A stretch of DNA of 64,000 nucleotides from Actinospica robiniae DSM 44927 (GCF_000504285.1 NZ_KI632511.1:2911372-2975371), one strand, 5' to 3'; shown: positions 16,583 to 25,409, numbered from the stretch's first letter. Made by a program: numbers and translations. The notes: a model not told the origin generated them from the letters alone.

Positions 16583-17069
16583 TGATCGACTGAATGTTCC
16601 TGGGATGTGGTGGCTTGTCGGGTCGGGGTGATCGTCGTGGTGTGGGCGGCCGCTTCGCGTCGCCCGGTTCGTCTGTCCACCCGCCCACCCGTTGCGTAGC
16701 GGGGCGGGCTGGGGTTTCAAGATTTCGCCTCCGGCGCGGGCCCTTCCCTCGGAGAGAGATGCCGGGTCTGCGTGGGTGCTGTCGTTGGCGGGGCGGGCTG
16801 GGGTTCGGGGTGGTCGGGTGCCGGGTGTGTGCTCTCTCCTCGGTCGGTCCCCGGAGGCAATCAGGAACCTGCCGGGAGGTCAAGCGGCGGTGACTTGGGT
16901 TGATGCTGGATCTTGCATGGCGCCGCTTGACCTCCCGGCAGAACCCTGATCGGGCTTCGCCTGCCCGACCGAGGAGAGAGCACACCCCCTGAGGTCCAGT
17001 GCGAGCTGCGCTCCGGCCGAGTCCCATCCCGTGGCCCGGCCGCGCTCGAGCCGGAAGAATCCTGCATCA
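16574..17069 (+). repeat. Element A left terminal inverted repeat
   Basis: Outer arm. It contains two copies of a GGCGGGGCGGGCTGGGGTTC-like segment (around 16701 and 16788), then the hairpin, then GAGCTGCGCTC and the inward copy CCGGAAGAATCCTGCATCAC that ends the similarity with the right arm. Confidence 0.75.
16826..16985. repeat. Large imperfect palindrome in left arm of element A
   Basis: The outer stem TGTGTGCTCTCTCCTCGGTCGG pairs with 16965-16985. The inner stem ATCAGG-n-CCTGCCGGGAGGTCAAGCGGCG pairs with CGCCGCTTGACCTCCCGGCAG-n-CCTGAT (about 16921-16950). This would make a long hairpin in RNA or a cruciform in DNA. Confidence 0.8.
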
Positions 17070-17540
17070 CCGCTCTGGGCCGCTCTTTCCATCTACTCCT
17101 TCAACGCCGGGGAGCACGCCCGAGTTCCCACAAATATCCAGAATTTTTACTTATCCGGTGAAAGACAGATACGCGGTTTTTGTCGGTGGCGGCATCTAGC
17201 ATGGAAGAGTGCGAGGGTCGGGGCTTGTGACGGAAGGGTGGTGGACGGGATGGCTGGGCAGATGGCGTCAGGGGTGAGGCCGAAAGCGGTGCAGGATTTC
17301 CCCTCGGCGCGCGGCCGAGCCACACGACCCGAGCACCGACGCCTTCACACGGATCAAGGATCGGGACGCTCGGATCAGACCGATGCAGGATCCTTCCGCA
17401 TCGAACGCGGCCAGCCTGTGGGATTCTGCAGCGAGGTACGGGGCCGAGGTCGACAGCATGACGGCGATGCAAGATCCAGCAGCAAGCGCGACCCGAGCAC
17501 CGACCCCATCGCACGGATCAAGGATCGGGTTGGTCGGACC

Positions 17541-18034
17541 GGGTGATGCAGAATCCTTCCGGATCGGCCGGGCCACAGGCCGGGACCCGGCCCGAGCGCA
17601 GCTCGCACCACTCCCCCAGGGGGTGGGCTCTCTCCTCGGTCGGGCAGGCGAAGCCCCATCAGGGTCCTGCCGGGAGGTCAAGCGGCGCCATGCACAATCG
17701 ACCATCAACCCAAGCCACCGCCGCTTGACCTCCCGACAGGTCCCTGATTGCCTCCGGGGACCGACCGAGGAGAGAGCACACCCCCGCAACCCCACCACCC
17801 CCAACCTCAGCCCGCCCCACCAACAACAGCACCCCACAGACCCCGGCATCTCTCTCCGAGAGAAGGGCCCGCGCCGGAGGCGAAATCTTGAAACCCCAGC
17901 CTCCCCCGCTACGCAACGGGTGGGCGGGTGGACAGACGAACCGGGCGACGCGAAGCGGCCGCCCACAGCCTGACGACCGCCCCGAACCGAAAAGCCACCA
18001 CACCCCACGAGCACTCAGCTGACCATCAATTCGC
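17541..18034 (-). repeat. Element A right terminal inverted repeat
   Basis: Inverted copy of 16574-17069. It starts with GTGATGCAGAATCCTTCCGG and ends two bases before the stop codon of the minus-strand MBL-fold gene. Confidence 0.75.
17626..17781. repeat. Large imperfect palindrome in right arm of element A
   Basis: Same structure as the left-arm palindrome, with GGGCTCTCTCCTCGGTCGG at the start and CCGACCGAGGAGAGAGCAC at the end. The inner stem is again CCTGCCGGGAGGTCAAGCGG against CCGCTTGACCTCCCGACAGG. Confidence 0.8.
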
Positions 18035-18035
18035 C

Positions 18036-18677
18036 TTAGATCGCGATCGTGTTGCCGACCGGCACGATCGTCAGCTGGACCGGGGTGAGCCGATCCGGGC
18101 TCAGGAGGCCGGCCAGTGACTGCTGGCCCATCTCGCTGAGCATGGCCTCGTGGATCTGGAGCAGCCGCTGCGGCTTGACCTCGCGCACGTAGTCCGCCGC
18201 CTCGCCGAACTTGGTCCACGGCCCGCTCGTGGGCAGCAGCAGCGTCGGTACGTCGGCGTCGGGGACGTGGTAGGCGTCGCCGGGGTGGTAAAGCTCGGAG
18301 TCGACCAGGTACCCGATGTTCGCCACGCTGGGCAGGTCCCGGTGGATCAGGCCGTGCAGCTCGCCGAAGACCGCGATGTCGAAGCCGGCGATGTTCAGCT
18401 GCTCCCCGGCCCCGAGCGCGCGGACCTGGCCGCGGCGCGCCGCCCAGCGGCCCACCACCGACCCCGGTCCGAAGACCTGCAGATCGGGGCGCGCGTCCAG
18501 GGCCCGGGTGATCAGCTCCTCGTCGAAGTGGTCGGCGTGCTCGTGCGTGATCAGCACGGCCTGGGCGTCGGCGACGGCCTCGGCGGCGTCGGGCGTCAGG
18601 ACGCCCGGGTCGATCACGATGCGCACGTCGTCCTTGGCCAGGGTCACGCAGGCGTGGGCGTGCTTGGTCAGCTGCAT
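18036..18677 (-). CDS. Metallo-beta-lactamase-fold hydrolase (UlaG-like)
   Basis: Cytoplasmic protein of 213 residues. The start ATG at 18677 begins MQLTKHAHACVTL. LITHEHADHFDEEL is the HxHxDH metal motif, ELHGLIH and YHPGDAYHVPD supply later His and Asp ligands, and LLPTSGPW follows. This short form resembles the UlaG/beta-lactamase-superfamily 2 proteins that hydrolyse lactones or phosphodiesters; the substrate is unknown. It is divergent from the cytochrome bd pair. Its stop codon lies two bases from element A. Confidence 0.85.
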   Translation of the reverse strand: MQLTKHAHACVTLAKDDVRIVIDPGVLTPDAAEAVADAQAVLITHEHADHFDEELITRALDARPDLQVFGPGSVVGRWAARRGQVRALGAGEQLNIAGFDIAVFGELHGLIHRDLPSVANIGYLVDSELYHPGDAYHVPDADVPTLLLPTSGPWTKFGEAADYVREVKPQRLLQIHEAMLSEMGQQSLAGLLSPDRLTPVQLTIVPVGNTIAI

Positions 18678-18864
18678 TCTCGGATCCCTCGTCGCGACGG
18701 AACGTCTGTCAGGCAGGATTGTATGAGCCCTGGCTCGCCCCGGCCGGGTTCCGGCGAGAATGCCGAAGTCACCCGGCGTTGCCGCGTGCACCTGCGCCGA
18801 CGAGCTGACAGATTGGACGCCTGACGATAACGCGGTTGAGACGAGCATCCCGGAGTTGGCACCC

Positions 18865-20283
18865 TTGGCATCCACACTCAGCGCGGCTCCGACGCTGCCG
18901 CCGGTCATGCAGGCCTATCTGCTCGAGGCCCGGCAGATGCAGGCGATGTCGTTCGTGGTGCACATCCCGCTGGTCTGCTTCGGCATCGCGTTCCCGGCGA
19001 TGGTGGCGTTCGTCGAGTGGCGCTACCTGCGCACCGGCGATCCGCTCTTCCACACCCTGGCCCGGCGGTGGACCAGGGTCATGGTCGCGCTGTTCGCGGC
19101 GGGCGTGGTCACCGGCACGGTGCTGAGCTTCGAGATGGGCCTGCTCTGGCCGATGTTCACCGGGGTCTTCGGCGGCGTGTTCGGCCTCGCCTTCGCCATC
19201 GAGGGCTTCTCCTTCTTCCTCGAGGCGATCTTCCTCGGCATCTACGTCTACGGCTGGGACCGGCTGCCCCCGCGGCTGCACTTCCTGTGCGCGCTGCCCA
19301 TCTGCATCGCCGGGATCCTCGGCTCGTTCATGGTCATCGCCGTCAATGGGTGGATGAACCACCCGCAGGGCTTCACCGTCGACGCGCACGGCCACGTCAC
19401 CGACATCCACCCGTTCCAGGCGTTGTTCGCCAACACGTACTTCTGGCACGAGCTCGTGCACATGTACCTGGCCGGCAACATGGTCGCCGGCTTCCTCGTG
19501 GCCGGCGCCTACGCGGTGGGCCGGCTGCGCGGCCGGTGGGGCCGCTACGAACGCATCGCGTTCACCGTGCCGCTGACCGCCGCCGTGCTGGCCGCGCCGA
19601 TGCAGGTGGTCGTCGGCGACTGGGCCGCGCGCGACGTCGCCACCGAGCAGCCGGTCAAGCTCGCCGCGATCGAAGGGCTCGGCCAGACCACCAGCGGCGC
19701 GGCCGAGCACCTGCTCGGCTGGTACACCGACGGGCGGGTGGAGTACGGCATCGGCATTCCGCACCTGCTCTCGATCCTCGCGTACCACAGCTGGAGCGCG
19801 ACGATCCAGGGCCTTGACACCGTCTTCCCGGCGGACCGGCCGCCGATCAACCTCGTGCGCTACGCCTTCCAGACCATGGTCGGGATCGGCAGCCTGCTGG
19901 CGCTGCTCGCCGTGGTCTTCTTCTTCATCCTCTGGCGCCACCGCCGGCTGCCGGCCGCCAAGTGGTTCTACTGGGCCGTCGCCGCCGCCGGGCCGCTGGC
20001 CTACCTGGCGCTGATCGCGGGCTGGACCACCACCGAGGTCGGCCGGCAGCCGTGGGTCGTCTACGACGTGATGCGCACCGACGCGGCGGTCACCGGCGCC
20101 CGGTCCGTCCCGGTCGGCTTCGGCCTGCTCGCCGCCGCCTACACGGTCCTGGTCGTGGCCACCTTCTGGGCGCTGCACCGGCTCGCCAAGGCCCCCTTGC
20201 CCGCGGCCGGACCGCCGGCGCCCGCCACCACCGGCCCGTCCGGCGGCCCGGGCGTGCCCGGCGCGTTCCCGGCCACCGACTGA
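18865..20283 (+). CDS. Cytochrome bd-type quinol oxidase subunit I (CioA/short Q-loop type)
   Basis: Polytopic membrane subunit of about 472 residues carrying the hemes of a cyanide-insensitive-type quinol oxidase. The TTG at 18865 with GGAG nine bases upstream is preferred. Longer (18760) and shorter (18907) ATG starts are possible. Family marks: RQMQAMSFVVHIPLVCFGIAFPA with the N-terminal heme ligand His33, EMGLLWPMF, FSFFLEAIFLGIYVYGWDR, WHELVHMYLAG and the GRQPW motif near residue 393. The Q-loop is short. It forms a two-gene operon with the next gene; no cydCD accompanies it. A second, complete cydABDC set lies at 48-54.5 kb. Confidence 0.88.
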   Translation: MASTLSAAPTLPPVMQAYLLEARQMQAMSFVVHIPLVCFGIAFPAMVAFVEWRYLRTGDPLFHTLARRWTRVMVALFAAGVVTGTVLSFEMGLLWPMFTGVFGGVFGLAFAIEGFSFFLEAIFLGIYVYGWDRLPPRLHFLCALPICIAGILGSFMVIAVNGWMNHPQGFTVDAHGHVTDIHPFQALFANTYFWHELVHMYLAGNMVAGFLVAGAYAVGRLRGRWGRYERIAFTVPLTAAVLAAPMQVVVGDWAARDVATEQPVKLAAIEGLGQTTSGAAEHLLGWYTDGRVEYGIGIPHLLSILAYHSWSATIQGLDTVFPADRPPINLVRYAFQTMVGIGSLLALLAVVFFFILWRHRRLPAAKWFYWAVAAAGPLAYLALIAGWTTTEVGRQPWVVYDVMRTDAAVTGARSVPVGFGLLAAAYTVLVVATFWALHRLAKAPLPAAGPPAPATTGPSGGPGVPGAFPATD

Positions 20284-20299
20284 GAGACGAAAGGGCGCC

Positions 20300-21532
20300 A
20301 TGTTCCTGCGGCTGCTCATCCTGGCGATCGCGCTGGCCGGCCTCGTGCTCTACACCGTGCTCGGCGGAGCCGACTTCGGCGCCGGGCTCTGGCAGCTGTC
20401 GGCCGGCTGGGGCGAGCGCGGCCGGGAGATCCGCGACCAGGCGCACCGCTCCATCGCGCCGGTCTGGGAGGCGAACCACGTCTGGCTCGTCTTCGTGCTC
20501 ACGGTGCTGTGGACCGGCTACCCGGCCTTCTTCGGCTCGGTCTTCTCCACGCTGGCGGTGCCGCTGTTCCTCGCCCTGCTCGGCATCATCCTGCGCGGCC
20601 TGAGCTACGCCCTGCACACCGCCACCGACGTGCCGCGCGAACGGCGGGTGATCGACACGGCCTTCTCGCTCTCCTCGATCGTCACCCCGTTCATGCTCGG
20701 CGTCTGCGTCGGGGCGATCGCCTCGGGCCGGGTCCCGGTCGGCAACGCCGCGGGCGGGCTGTGGAGCAGCTGGACCAATTCGGTCTCCCTGCTCAGCGGG
20801 TTCATGGCGGTGAGCACCGGCGCGTTCCTGGCCGCGATCTACCTGGCCGCCGACGCGCGCCGCTCGCCCGTGGCAGGGCTCGACGACGCCTTCCGCCGCC
20901 GCGCCCTCGACGCCGCGGTCGCCACCGGGATCCTGGCGCTGGCCGCGCTCGGCGTGGCCCACGACGACGCGCCCTCGCTCTTCCACGGGCTGACGCGCGG
21001 CCTCGGCCTGGCCGCTGTGATCATCTCCGCGCTGGCGGGCCTGATCAGCATCACCCTGGTCTCGCGGCGCCGGTACGCGGTCGCCCGGCTGGCCGCGGTC
21101 GCCGCGGTCGCCGCGCTGCTGTGCGGCTGGGCCGCGGCGCAGCGTCCTTACCTGCTGCCGGGGCTGACGGTGAGCGCCGCGGCCGCCGACACCACCACCC
21201 TGGTGGCGCTGCTGGTCGCGGTGATCATCGGCGGCGCGATCCTGTTCCCCAGCCTGTTCTTCCTCTTCCGGCTCAGCCTCTCCGGCAGGCTCCTGCCGGA
21301 CCGCCGCGGTCCGAAGCCGCACACCGCCGGCGTGGACGCGCGCCGTCCCGCCTGGGCCGGACGAGCCGCGCTGGGCTGCTTCGTCGCCGGGGCCGTGCTG
21401 CTGATCTTCGCCGACGACGACGCCGGGCACGTGGTGGGCGTCGTCGCCTTCGCCGTCGCGGCCGTGCTGGGCTTCACCGCTGTCGGGCCCGACCAGCTCG
21501 CCGCCCAGGAGCCGGACCGGCCCGGCGTCTGA
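20300..21532 (+). CDS. Cytochrome bd-type quinol oxidase subunit II (CioB)
   Basis: Membrane subunit of 410 residues beginning 17 bp after the subunit I stop. LYTVLGGADFGAGLWQL and APVWEANHVWLVFVLTVLWTGYPAFFGSVFSTLAVPLF split over two helices are the CydB/CioB signature; LRGLSYALH and later transmembrane pairs follow. A C-terminal extension after about residue 335 adds two further helices not found in short CydB proteins. Stabilises subunit I in the membrane. Confidence 0.88.
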   Translation: MFLRLLILAIALAGLVLYTVLGGADFGAGLWQLSAGWGERGREIRDQAHRSIAPVWEANHVWLVFVLTVLWTGYPAFFGSVFSTLAVPLFLALLGIILRGLSYALHTATDVPRERRVIDTAFSLSSIVTPFMLGVCVGAIASGRVPVGNAAGGLWSSWTNSVSLLSGFMAVSTGAFLAAIYLAADARRSPVAGLDDAFRRRALDAAVATGILALAALGVAHDDAPSLFHGLTRGLGLAAVIISALAGLISITLVSRRRYAVARLAAVAAVAALLCGWAAAQRPYLLPGLTVSAAAADTTTLVALLVAVIIGGAILFPSLFFLFRLSLSGRLLPDRRGPKPHTAGVDARRPAWAGRAALGCFVAGAVLLIFADDDAGHVVGVVAFAVAAVLGFTAVGPDQLAAQEPDRPGV

Positions 21533-21609
21533 CAGCACGCCAGGTCCCGCCGCACGCCACGCACGCGCGGGTGTTCGCCCAGGCCCGAGCCCCGTGGAAG
21601 ACTGGCCGG

Positions 21610-23010
21610 GTGAACCGGATCTTCGCTGACTTCTGCACCTCGACCGGTATCGCGTACGAGTCCGCCGCCTCCTCGGCCTATATCGAGCAGAGCGAGCCGA
21701 CGCTGCCGTCGCGACTGGCCGTCACCGAACTCGCCGTGGGCGCGGTCGCCGCCGCCGCGGCCGGCGCGGCGCATCTCGCCCGGGCGCGCGGGGCCTCGCC
21801 GGTGACCACGCGCTGGACGGTGGATCCGCGCCGGGTCGCGGCCTCGTTCCGGGGCGACCAGCTGCTGCGCGTGGACGGCGAGAGCTTCCCCGGCTTCGCC
21901 AAGCTATCAGGCTTCTTCCCCACCCGTGAGGGGTGGGTGCGCACCCACGCCAACTACGCGCACCACCGCGCGCGGCTGCTCGACGCACTCGACCTGCCAC
22001 CCGACGCCGATCGTGCCGCGCTCACCACGCGACTGGCGGACATCGACGCGCTCGAGGTCGAGGAACGCGTCCGGGCGAATCAGGGCATTGCCGTGGCGGT
22101 CAGGACGACGAAGGAATGGTCCGCCCACCCGCAGTCCAAGGCCGTCGCCGGACTGCCGTTGCTCGGTATCGCAGCACTCGGCGACGCGCACGCGCCGGCC
22201 CGCGAGTCGCGCGGAAAGCTGCGGGACCAGAACCGTCCGGCCGCAGGGCTGCGCGTGCTGGATCTGGCCCGCGTGATCGCAGGCCCCGTAGCCACCCGCA
22301 CCCTGGCGCTGCTCGGCGCCGACGTGCTGCGCATCGACGACCCGGGACTGCCGGAGATCGCGGCGCAGCACCTCGACAACGGCATGGGCAAACACTCCGC
22401 GCTGCTCGACCTGCGCAAGCCCCAGGACCGCGAGACCTTCGACCAGCTGTTGGAGACGGCCGACGTCGTCGTGACGGGCTACCGCCCGCACGCCCTGGAC
22501 GGCTTCGGCCTGACCCCGCAAGAGATCACGCGGCGTCGCCCCGGGATCGTGGTCGCGACGCTCGACGCCTGGGGCAGCGCGGGACCGTGGCAGGAGCACC
22601 GCGGCTTCGACAGCATCGTCCAGGCCGCGACCGGTATCTCGATGCTGACATCGGCGGACGGCACGAGGCCGGGAGCGCTGCCGGCGCAAGCCCTCGACCA
22701 CGCAAGCGGCTACCTGCTCGCCGCCGGCGTGCTCGTCGCCCTGGCCCGGCAGACGCGCCAAGGCGGAAGCCTGCACGTCAGCACCCACCTCGCGCGTACC
22801 GCGCAAGCGCTGCTCGAGCTCGGCGAGGACTCGCCCGGCCCGACGCACGAGCCCCTGAAGCTGGACGACTGCATGAACGAGCAGGACACCCCGTCCGGCC
22901 GCCTGCGTTACCCGTTGCCCGCGTTCAACCCCATGGCGCGGATGGCCGAGCCGTACGACTACCAGCGCGTCGGCGCAGTGTGGGGCGCCGACATCGCTCA
23001 ATGGAGCTGA
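21610..23010 (+). CDS. CaiB/BaiF-type CoA-transferase family protein with permuted-looking order
   Basis: Protein of 466 residues from a GTG at 21610. From residue about 215 it reads as the family III CoA-transferase N-terminal region: GLRVLDLARVIAGPVATRTLALLGADVLRIDDP, DLRKPQDRETFDQLLETADVVVTGYRP, RRPGIVVATLDAWGSAGPW and FDSIVQAATGISML. Residues 1-200 resemble the C-terminal portion normally found after this (REGWVRTHANYAHHRARLLDALDLP, GIAVAVRTTKEWSAHPQSKAVAGLPL). The two parts are thus in reversed order compared with CaiB or formyl-CoA transferase. A CoA-transfer role is inferred; the substrate is unknown. Confidence 0.75.
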   Translation: MNRIFADFCTSTGIAYESAASSAYIEQSEPTLPSRLAVTELAVGAVAAAAAGAAHLARARGASPVTTRWTVDPRRVAASFRGDQLLRVDGESFPGFAKLSGFFPTREGWVRTHANYAHHRARLLDALDLPPDADRAALTTRLADIDALEVEERVRANQGIAVAVRTTKEWSAHPQSKAVAGLPLLGIAALGDAHAPARESRGKLRDQNRPAAGLRVLDLARVIAGPVATRTLALLGADVLRIDDPGLPEIAAQHLDNGMGKHSALLDLRKPQDRETFDQLLETADVVVTGYRPHALDGFGLTPQEITRRRPGIVVATLDAWGSAGPWQEHRGFDSIVQAATGISMLTSADGTRPGALPAQALDHASGYLLAAGVLVALARQTRQGGSLHVSTHLARTAQALLELGEDSPGPTHEPLKLDDCMNEQDTPSGRLRYPLPAFNPMARMAEPYDYQRVGAVWGADIAQWS

Positions 23011-23058
23011 ACTTCAAAAGCCGTCGCTCGCTTTATCAGTGCTCGATATAATCCGGCA

Positions 23059-24135
23059 ATGGTCATCACGCCCTTGCCGCCGAAGGCGTTGCCCGTCAAC
23101 GCGATGACGCCCCTTGAGATACCGGGGACTCCGACGTGGCTGATCCTGTCTGAGGACGGCCGGATCCACCGCTGGGAGAGCGACTCCGGCGCGTGCGACC
23201 TCGTCGGCACGACGACACTCGTCGCGCAGCTCCCGTCCCTGCACGCCGCTGATCACGAGCGCGCCTCCGTGCGGATCCACGCGTCGCCCAGCGGCCGTTT
23301 CGCCGCCGTCGTCATCGATTACGGCAGCGAAGGCGTGGTCATCGATCTGTCCACCGGCCAGCAGGTCCTCGAACTTCACGGTGGGACCTATTGCGAGGAG
23401 CACGTGCCGTTCTCCATCGCCTTCGCGAACCACCAGGGCCGGGAGATCCTGATCCACCGCACCGATTGGAACCGGCTCGACGCCACCGACCTGGTCACCG
23501 GCGAAGAACTGGCGGCGCGCGCGACCCCCGAGCCCGCGAGTGACGCGGGAGTCGAAAGCCCGCCCCACTATCTCGACTACTTCCACGGCGCGCTGCACGC
23601 CAACCCGTCGGGCTCCCGTATCGCCGACGACGGCTGGCTCTGGCACCCGCTCGGCGAGGTCTCGGTGTGGTCGATCGAGCCGTGGCTGGCCGACAATCCC
23701 TTCGAGTCGGAGGACGGCGCCAGCCTGGTGGCCCTGTGCTGGCGGGAGTACTACTGGGACCACGCGATGGTCTGGCTCGACGACCACCGGATCGCCGTCG
23801 GCGGCATCGGTGACCGCGAGACGAACATCGTCCCAGGAGCGCGGATCTTCGACCTGCGCCGCTTCCCCAGCGGTCCGCACGAACGGTCCGCCGCCCCCGA
23901 GGTTTTCGCCTTCGCCGGGCCCGGCGACCGTTTCTTCGCCGCGGACGGCTTGCTCTACGCCGTCGCCGAATCAGGGCTCGAGGTCTGGGACCCCGACACC
24001 GGAGCCCGCCTGGGATCCGTGCCGGACTTCCACCCGACTCTCCACCACCGCACCGCGCGGGAACTGGCCGCACGCGACGAGACCAGCCTCATCCGCTGGC
24101 TCATACAGCCATTCTCAGAGGCCGGGTTCGCCTAG
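23059..24135 (+). CDS. Hypothetical protein, possible beta-propeller
   Basis: Protein of 358 residues, not assigned to a family. Repeated strand-like segments with WD-like endings occur (TWLILSEDGRIHRWESDSG, SVRIHASPSGRFAAVVIDYG, GLEVWDPDTGARLGSV), suggesting a propeller of the WD40/YVTN sort. No signal peptide or membrane segment. Its TAG stop overlaps the opposite-strand stop of the next gene in a shared CTAG at 24132-24135. Confidence 0.6.
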   Translation: MVITPLPPKALPVNAMTPLEIPGTPTWLILSEDGRIHRWESDSGACDLVGTTTLVAQLPSLHAADHERASVRIHASPSGRFAAVVIDYGSEGVVIDLSTGQQVLELHGGTYCEEHVPFSIAFANHQGREILIHRTDWNRLDATDLVTGEELAARATPEPASDAGVESPPHYLDYFHGALHANPSGSRIADDGWLWHPLGEVSVWSIEPWLADNPFESEDGASLVALCWREYYWDHAMVWLDDHRIAVGGIGDRETNIVPGARIFDLRRFPSGPHERSAAPEVFAFAGPGDRFFAADGLLYAVAESGLEVWDPDTGARLGSVPDFHPTLHHRTARELAARDETSLIRWLIQPFSEAGFA

Positions 24136-25409
24136 AAAGGCGGCCCGGGCTGGGGGTCTACAGGGCACCACGCCGCCGGTCGATTCCGCCACGAATGCGG
24201 ATACGGTGGTGCGCCGCAGCGCTCGACGGAGCATGCGTCTGCGTGGCGTGACTCCCATGCGCCGAGCGATCCGGGACGGCGGAGGTCGATCTTCGCGCGG
24301 CGCACGATCTGGTGCGCGAGTCGGAACTGCTGCGGACGAGGCAGCGTGGCGGGGAGTGCGTCCACCAGTCGGGCGGCGAGTCGGCGCGAGCCAGTGAGCT
24401 GAGTCCCGTCGGACATCGTGAGCAGGGCGTGAAACCAGCTCAGTCCGTCCGGGTGCTCCGACCGGCGACGTGAGCGGTCCGGTTCGGCCATCAGGAAGTG
24501 GACCGGGCCCGGGGCCAGGTGGCCGATCGTCCAGGCGGCCAGAGCGTCGCGTTGCCCGCTCGGTTCGTCGCATCCGATCGTCCACGCGACGAAGGTCTCG
24601 GCGTCGATCGGCCTGACGATACGGGCCGCCGGCGGCACGGGGCGGCGCAACGGCCCGGTCCGCACCGGCCAGCCGAACGGGTCCGTCAGCCGGTCCCACG
24701 CCCGGGGCCGGTCGGGCGGGCGATTGCGCTCCCCGCGGTCGCGGCGCTCTGCCCGCCGCAGGATACGGTCGACCCGGGTCGGCGGGCTCCAGCGGCAGCC
24801 GGCCTGCGCGATCCAGCCCTGCATCCGCTCGCGCACTTCGGGCGAGTCGATCCCCCACTCCCAGTCCATCGGCCGACGGCCGATCCCCTGCGGGACGAAC
24901 CGCGACGTCCGCGCCACGCTCGGCAGGTTGTGAGTCCGGTCGGCCAGCTGCCAGATGTGCTGCAGCGTGTCCCGGCCAAGCCGCTCGCTCGCCGGCCGAG
25001 CGGGATCGGCCAGCTCCCGGATCTCGGCGAGCGCCGCGCCGGCGATGATCAGCGCCGCTTCATAATCCCCGACCCTGCGCCGACGTGGCACGGGGAGCTC
25101 GGGCGGGCGGACGCGCGGAGCGGGTGGCGTCCAGGGCCGATGGCAGCCCTCTTCCCGCAGTCCGGCGAGGAACTGGTCCCGGACCCGCTGCTCCGCGCCG
25201 CTCCAGAACGCCGTCATCCACGCGCGGCCGCGGCGGCCGGAGAACCGCGCGACCAGACCGATCTGCGGGAGCTGATAAACCGTCTCGGCCCACATCGCGA
25301 TCTGATCGAGGTTCGCCTCGCTGTAGCGCTCGATCGGCGGCTGACAGCTGGTGGACGCGCTCCGGATCCTCAAGATTCCGTACGACGCCACGATCAGCGC
25401 CGCGTCCAC
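24132..25409 (-). CDS. Hypothetical protein with two tandem about 95-residue repeats
   Basis: Protein of about 425 residues. The start GTG at 25409 is chosen because GAAGG lies 7 nt upstream and the DNA before it is promoter-like and AT-richer; the open frame continues upstream without homology. Repeat 1 (VDAALIVASYGILRIRSAS ... FLAGLREEGCHRPW) and repeat 2 (YEAALIIAGAALAEIRELA ... GWIAQAGCRWSPP) share the same spacing of AALI, QxWxLA/ET, LPxxxxxxRF, W and GC motifs, so they are an ancient duplication. A third region with ETFVAWTIGCDEPSG may be related. No enzymatic motif is recognised. Confidence 0.55.
   Translation of the reverse strand: MDAALIVASYGILRIRSASTSCQPPIERYSEANLDQIAMWAETVYQLPQIGLVARFSGRRGRAWMTAFWSGAEQRVRDQFLAGLREEGCHRPWTPPAPRVRPPELPVPRRRRVGDYEAALIIAGAALAEIRELADPARPASERLGRDTLQHIWQLADRTHNLPSVARTSRFVPQGIGRRPMDWEWGIDSPEVRERMQGWIAQAGCRWSPPTRVDRILRRAERRDRGERNRPPDRPRAWDRLTDPFGWPVRTGPLRRPVPPAARIVRPIDAETFVAWTIGCDEPSGQRDALAAWTIGHLAPGPVHFLMAEPDRSRRRSEHPDGLSWFHALLTMSDGTQLTGSRRLAARLVDALPATLPRPQQFRLAHQIVRRAKIDLRRPGSLGAWESRHADACSVERCGAPPYPHSWRNRPAAWCPVDPQPGPPF

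Larger units (their letters stand above)
16574..18034. mobile_element. Repeat element A: foldback element with about 490-bp terminal inverted repeats
   Basis: A 1.46-kb block whose two ends are long inverted copies of each other: the ends read GCGCATTGATGATCGACTG on the left and GGCGAATTGATGGTCAGCTG when the right end is read inward. The arms stay closely similar for about 490 bp. A second copy lies at 31304-32851. Each arm contains a 155-160-bp near-perfect inverted repeat. The core (about 17070-17540) is less GC-rich in part, has T-rich stretches and carries degenerate copies of a GATGCAGAATCCTTCCGCA motif. No transposase is encoded; long apparent frames here differ between the copies by frameshifts. 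It sits tail to tail between the HAD gene and the MBL-fold gene. No clear target duplication is visible. Confidence 0.8.

Noticed and set aside
16574-18034. Considered as a conventional IS element
   Set aside because: No transposase motif is encoded, the inverted ends are hundreds of bases long rather than 10-40, and no target-site duplication is visible.
16594-18219. Several 60-250-codon open frames on both strands across repeat element A
   Set aside because: They run through inverted arms and palindromes, mirror each other on opposite strands, and lack ribosome binding sites and conserved frame between copies A and B.
20509-21609. Long in-frame extension upstream of the CoA-transferase-like gene
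   Set aside because: It overlaps CioB in another frame and translates to Arg/Gly/Ala-rich sequence; the GTG at 21610 fits the start of homology.
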